This document shows positions 59,674 to 64,000 of a stretch of 64,000 nucleotides of DNA, in pieces. Below the pieces are notes generated by a model. The model did not search any database, had not been told where the DNA came from, and worked only from the letters and a program-made list of their open reading frames with translations. Both the position numbers and the translations under genes were made by a program. The stretch lies in contig JALEMI010000053.1 of NCBI GenBank assembly GCA_022768325.1, positions 62,001-126,000 on the forward strand, read 5' to 3'. This stretch comes from Bacteroidales bacterium. Lineage in GTDB: Bacteria > Bacteroidota > Bacteroidia > Bacteroidales > Marinilabiliaceae. The stretch's first letter is position 1. The number at the start of each line of letters is the position of its first letter.

Positions 59674-60585
59674 ATGTGTGTAAGCGGGATAGCGATAAGC
59701 AAATACATAAACCTGTATACCGACTTCGCCTTCAAGAAGCTCTTCGGGACTGAGGCCAATAAGGACATCCTCATCAGCTTCTTGAACACGTTCCTTGAGT
59801 TTGAGGACGACAAGCAGATTGAGGACATCGAGTACATCAATCCCGAGCAGCTTGGCGACACCAGCCGCGAGAGGAAGGCGATATACGACGTGTATTGCAA
59901 GACGAAGGAGGGCGAGCGTTTCATCGTGGAGATGCAACGCGCCGAGCAGGACTACTTCAGGGACAGGGCTCTCTACTACTCATCGTTCGCCATACGTGAG
60001 CAGGGTAAGAAGGGCGGTCGTGAGCCATGGGACTACCACCTGATGCCTGTCTACGTGGTCGCCATCCTCGATTTTGAGATTGACAAAGACCCCGCGCGGG
60101 CCGACAAGGTGGTCACCCGCGTGAGGCTGAAAGACGACGACAACCGCATATTCAGCGACCGTCTGCAACTCGTGTTCCTCGAAATGCCCAAATTCCGAAA
60201 GAAGGAGGACGAGCTCGAGACATTCTCCGACAAATGGCTCTTCGTGATAAAGAACCTCTATCAGCTTGAGGACAAGCCACGAGCACTGACGGATGGCATC
60301 TTTAAGAAGCTCTTCAAGGAGGCCTCGGTAGCCAACCTGCAACAGCGAGAAAAGGAACAGTACGAGGAGAGCCTCAAGGCTTACCTCGACTGGTACAATG
60401 TGCTTAATTCGGCAAAGAATGCGGGAGTGAGAGAGGGCGAGGCAAAAGGACGAGCTGAAGGGTTGGCTGAGGGAGCAAAGAAACAAGCCATTGAGACCGC
60501 CCGCAATGCCAAGGCTTTAGGCTTGCCTGTTGAGACTATTGCACAGCTTTCGGGGCTTTCTGAGGATGAGATTAATGGTTTGTAG
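59674..60585 (+). CDS. Rpn-family recombination-promoting nuclease / PD-(D/E)XK nuclease-family transposase
   Basis: 303 aa; INLYTDFAFKKLFGTEANKDILISFLNTFLE, RKAIYDVYCKTKEGERFIVEMQRAEQDYFRDRALYYSS; C-terminal EGEAKGRAEGLAEGAKKQAIETARN...GLSEDEI. Confidence 0.93.
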   Translation: MCVSGIAISKYINLYTDFAFKKLFGTEANKDILISFLNTFLEFEDDKQIEDIEYINPEQLGDTSRERKAIYDVYCKTKEGERFIVEMQRAEQDYFRDRALYYSSFAIREQGKKGGREPWDYHLMPVYVVAILDFEIDKDPARADKVVTRVRLKDDDNRIFSDRLQLVFLEMPKFRKKEDELETFSDKWLFVIKNLYQLEDKPRALTDGIFKKLFKEASVANLQQREKEQYEESLKAYLDWYNVLNSAKNAGVREGEAKGRAEGLAEGAKKQAIETARNAKALGLPVETIAQLSGLSEDEINGL

Positions 60586-60610
60586 CTCAACAACATAGAA
60601 GTGAGAAGCT

Positions 60611-60799
60611 TTGGTGCCTTATCTGATGCCGCCACCAAGGGCATGGAATAATTTTAGGCTTATATGTCAAATAAAAAACGCTATTGAGCACTACATATTT
60701 GTCGATATGTATTGCTTTGAATCCTCTTCATATCTCGGACGCTATTTCCGCCGTCATGTTGGAATGACGCCCTCTGAATACCGTGACAGCCACAATTAA
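60611..60799 (+). pseudogene. Remnant of an AraC-type helix-turn-helix C-terminus
   Basis: ESSSYLGRYFRRHVGMTPSEYRDSHN is the end of an AraC domain with no upstream body. Confidence 0.6.
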
Positions 60800-60987
60800 G
60801 AAGCGGCTACGCGTAGCGAAACGAGATTTCGTCGCTGTTGGACTTTTCTGACGTTTTTTGGGACAGGGGTCTTGCGAAAGCATTTTTTATGAGGGAATGG
60901 GGTTGATGATTTCGGGAAAAAGTAGTATTAGTACGACTATTTATGAGGGGTGGGGTTCGTAATTTTGCATCGCTAAATGTTTTCCGC

Positions 60988-62697
60988 ATGAAAGGACAAT
61001 GGATTAAAGGATGGCACAAAATCAACTTCGCCATCGGATTCGTGGGAATGATCGAACGCTTCAAACTCAGATGCGCCGCCGCCCGCGACGTCAACAAGAC
61101 ACAAGACAAAACACTCCGAGGCATTCTCGAATACGCCAAAGACACCGAATACGGCAAGACTCACAACTTCGCCGAAATCCTCAAGGCTAAGACTCCGCAA
61201 GAGCTCTTCAAAGCCTACGAGCAAAACGTCAAAGTCAACGACTACGAAGACTTCAGACCCCTCATCAACCGCCACATGCACGGCGAGGCGAACATCCTCT
61301 TCCCCGGAAAGCCAAAGATGTACGCCACCACATCCGGCACCACCAGCGAACCCAAATGGATTCCCATCACTTTCAAATACTTCAAAGACGTCTACGGCCG
61401 CATGAACAAGATGTGGCTGTCGAGCCTAATCAGCGCAAACCGTCACTCGTTTGCGGGTGGCGTCGTGTCTATTGTAGGCAAGGCTATTGAGGGCTATGCG
61501 CCAGACGGGACTGTCTACGGTTCGGTGTCGGGCGTGTCGTTCACGAATTGCCCGGACTTTGTAAAGGTGGCTTATTCGTCGCCTGCTGAAGTTTTCGAGA
61601 TTAAGGATTACAGGGCGCGTTATTACACGATTATGCGCTTTGGCATCGAGATGAACTCGACGGTTCTCATTACGGCGAATCCGTCGACGATTGTGGAGAT
61701 GCAGAACAACGTGAACGAGTTCTTTGACGACTACGTTCGCGATATTGAGAATGGCACTCTGAAGGAGGACCTCGACATCCCGCAGCATGTGCGTGAGGCT
61801 CTGAAGAGCCGCATGAAGAAGAACCCGGCACGTGCGCAGGAGCTTCGCGAGCTTAAGGCCCAGTATGGCGACCAGCTGCTGCCGAAGCACTACTGGCCGG
61901 ACATGGCAGTGGTGAACACGTGGCACTGCGGCAACACGAAGATTTATCTTGATAAGATAAAGAACTCGTTCCCGTCGCATACGAAGATGCCTGAGTTTGG
62001 CTATTTCGCATCGGAGTGCCGCGCGGGACTGGTGCTGAACGAGAAGGACGACACGACGCTGTTCGCCCACATGCACTATTTCGAGTTCATCCGCGAGGAG
62101 GATTTGGACAATCCGAACCCAGAGTACCTGTCGCTTGGTCAGCTTGAAAAGGGTAAGCGTTATTGTATGTACGTGACGACCTGCTCGGGTCTGTACAGAT
62201 ACAACATGAACGACCTTGTGATGGTGTCGGGCTTCAATGGGACGATTCCGACGATTCAGTTCATCCAGAAGGTGAATGGCATCATCACGTTGACGGGCGA
62301 GAAGCTCCATGAGCGTCAGTTCATCAAGGCTGTTCATGACGCTGAGGCGAGCATGAATATACAGACTAAGTTCTTCATTGGTTTTGCCGACCCAGAGTAT
62401 TCGGGTTATCATTTCTTCTATGAGTTTGCCGACCAGTCGACTACGCAAGAGCAGGCTGAGGCGTTCACTAAGACGGTTGACGCGAACCTGAAGGGCATCA
62501 ACTGCGAGTATGAGGCCAAGCGCGACTCGTTCAGAGTAAAGGACCCGCTGACGCATCGTCTTGAGGAGAACTCGTTTGAGAAGTTCAAGGCGGAGTGCAT
62601 CTCAGAGGGCGCACGCGATGGTCAGTTTAAGCTGATGCTTCTGCTCTTGAAGGACGAGAAGCGTTATCCGAAGTTTGAGAAACTCATCCTCAAATAA
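60988..62697 (+). CDS. GH3 auxin-responsive promoter family protein (acyl-adenylating superfamily)
   Basis: 570 aa; FPGKPKMYATTSGTTSEPKWIPIT, LNEKDDTTLFAHMHYFEFI, RYCMYVTTCSGLYRYNMNDLV, TGEKLHERQF; TAATTTTG element at 60960-60967. Confidence 0.93.
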   Translation: MKGQWIKGWHKINFAIGFVGMIERFKLRCAAARDVNKTQDKTLRGILEYAKDTEYGKTHNFAEILKAKTPQELFKAYEQNVKVNDYEDFRPLINRHMHGEANILFPGKPKMYATTSGTTSEPKWIPITFKYFKDVYGRMNKMWLSSLISANRHSFAGGVVSIVGKAIEGYAPDGTVYGSVSGVSFTNCPDFVKVAYSSPAEVFEIKDYRARYYTIMRFGIEMNSTVLITANPSTIVEMQNNVNEFFDDYVRDIENGTLKEDLDIPQHVREALKSRMKKNPARAQELRELKAQYGDQLLPKHYWPDMAVVNTWHCGNTKIYLDKIKNSFPSHTKMPEFGYFASECRAGLVLNEKDDTTLFAHMHYFEFIREEDLDNPNPEYLSLGQLEKGKRYCMYVTTCSGLYRYNMNDLVMVSGFNGTIPTIQFIQKVNGIITLTGEKLHERQFIKAVHDAEASMNIQTKFFIGFADPEYSGYHFFYEFADQSTTQEQAEAFTKTVDANLKGINCEYEAKRDSFRVKDPLTHRLEENSFEKFKAECISEGARDGQFKLMLLLLKDEKRYPKFEKLILK

Positions 62698-62716
62698 GGC
62701 CCCACAACACTACTCC

Positions 62717-62757
62717 GCAGCCCCCGATGACACACGCCATCGGGGGCTGCCCTTTCT
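62717..62757 (+). terminator. Rho-independent terminator
   Basis: gcagcccccgatg-acacacgc-catcgggggctgc, 13-bp perfect stem, then cctttct. Confidence 0.85.
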
Positions 62758-62795
62758 ATGATAATTACTACATTCGCGCCAAATCAACATCCCAC

Positions 62796-63458
62796 ATGAA
62801 GACAACAAACACACCCATAATCAGCACCACAACGCCAATTAAAGACTGCAAACTCTTCATCTTCGACTTCGACAACACGCTCTACTACGGCCACCGATTC
62901 GCCCTACGTCTCGTCCTCGCCAATCTCTTCCACGCCCTCCGCTGCAAGGCCGAGCGCAAGGTCCGCCACACTCTCGCAGGCCAAGACTTCACCACGGGCG
63001 AAGCCCTCCGCCAGCAGATTGCCCTCCATCTCGCCAAGGCCACAAACACCACGCCCGACAAGGCAAAAGCGTGGTACGAAAACCGCTACCTCCCCTCCAT
63101 GACCGCAATTCTCTCTCGCCACTACTCCTCCCGCCCCGGCGCAAAAGAGCTCCTCACCCAGCTCCTCGACAGCGGCAAAACCGTCTGCGTCCTCTCCGAC
63201 TACCCCAACACCGCCGAACGCCTCGCCGCCATCGGCATCACAGACCCTCGCATCCACACCTTCAGTGCCGAAGACATGGGAGCCCTCAAGCCCGCCCCAC
63301 GCCCCTTCCTCCACCTCGCCCAAACCTTCAACGCCTCTCCCGCCGAAACCCTCGTCATCGGCGACCGCGACGACACCGACGGAGCCGGCGCGCGTGCCGC
63401 GAACATGAACTACGTCATCATCGACAAACACACCCCCACCCTCCCCTCTCTCCTATAA
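62796..63458 (+). CDS. HAD-family hydrolase
   Basis: KLFIFDFDNTLYYGHRF (DxD), VCVLSDYPNTAERL, MGALKPAPRPFLHLAQTF, TLVIGDRDDTDGAGARAANM; ATG 62796. Confidence 0.92.
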   Translation: MKTTNTPIISTTTPIKDCKLFIFDFDNTLYYGHRFALRLVLANLFHALRCKAERKVRHTLAGQDFTTGEALRQQIALHLAKATNTTPDKAKAWYENRYLPSMTAILSRHYSSRPGAKELLTQLLDSGKTVCVLSDYPNTAERLAAIGITDPRIHTFSAEDMGALKPAPRPFLHLAQTFNASPAETLVIGDRDDTDGAGARAANMNYVIIDKHTPTLPSLL

Positions 63459-63481
63459 CACCCCAAAGCTCTAACTCCGAA

Positions 63482-63516
63482 AGGCAAATGCGCGCAAGCA
63501 TTTGCCTCCCTCTTTT
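63482..63516 (+). terminator. Rho-independent terminator
   Basis: aggcaaatgc-gcgcaa-gcatttgcct then ccctctttt. Confidence 0.75.
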
Positions 63517-64000
63517 CCCTCCCCTCCACGTAACAACAGCCCAAAAACAACCCTCCCCCCCCACGCCCTTTAAAAGACGACAATCCATCAATCAAAAGGG
63601 CATATAATGAAGAGCGACTTTTGTAGGGCCGCTCCACGGAGCGCCACAAAGCAACAGCCCCAAACACACTGGAATACAACAAGTTACCCCCACAAAAACG
63701 ACTACTGTGCAAAGCGCACTCCAAGGTGCGAAAAATCTCATCTAACCGTTTATCAACCAAATACAAAATGACATTTTCAATTTAACGATGTCAGCCCCCA
63801 CCCTCCACGACACCACCGTCCCCCAAAATCCGCAAATCACTATTATTAAACACTCTTAACAATCATTAAGGTTGCAGAGTTTTTTTTTTTAGAAATTCGC
63901 CATGTCAGAATGAGGAACAAGCCTTTACTGATAGCAACAGGGTCAATCCTCCAAGTAACAACCACTCCATCCTTTCCTAAGGTTGGTCTTTAATGTCACA

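Noticed and set aside
63608-63660. Hairpin-like sequence near the window end (ttttgtagggccgctccacggagcgccacaaagc)
   Set aside because: Only one copy in the window and weak pairing; not enough to call a feature.
63872-63990. Short ORF (MRNKPLLIATGSILQ...) behind a T11 tract at the window end
   Set aside because: Only 28 codons, no recognisable family and promoter match is poor.
1-64000. CRISPR array, rRNA or tRNA genes
   Set aside because: No regular repeat-spacer array or recognisable rRNA/tRNA sequence was seen by reading; tRNAscan/Infernal were not run, so a missed tRNA is possible.

Overview
64 kb chromosomal window from a Bacteroidales-type bacterium. Supporting signs are a PorT homologue, TonB/DUF4249 and TonB/DUF4625 loci, TAnnTTTG promoter elements, nrdDG and an LrgAB pair. 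Most of the window is ordinary housekeeping or accessory coding: ppk1, nrdD/nrdG, an aminotransferase, valS, a CobW GTPase, fabD, LemA/TPM, ubiE-porT, M16 peptidases, Sir2, fabG, MATE, TonB receptors and a GH3-family protein. Less ordinary content: (1) a dispersed, strongly structured intergenic repeat in four copies on the same strand, with compensatory stem changes; (2) a tandem pair of Z1-domain ATPase genes, the second broken by an in-frame amber codon, with a 79-nt identical patch suggesting gene conversion; (3) an acyltransferase gene broken at a G7 tract (likely phase-variable or an assembly error) behind a T9A12 promoter tract; (4) a DUF262/DUF1524 (GmrSD-like) gene 7 bp behind nrdG; (5) a 17-bp palindrome family TTCAAAMRCCRTTTGAA in intergenic regions and once inside a TonB receptor gene; (6) a 1155-aa protein that may be a PPi-type PEP carboxykinase; (7) a His/Cys peptide-TonB-DUF4625-DUF4625 locus. 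All functional calls come from reading the sequence; no database search was run.
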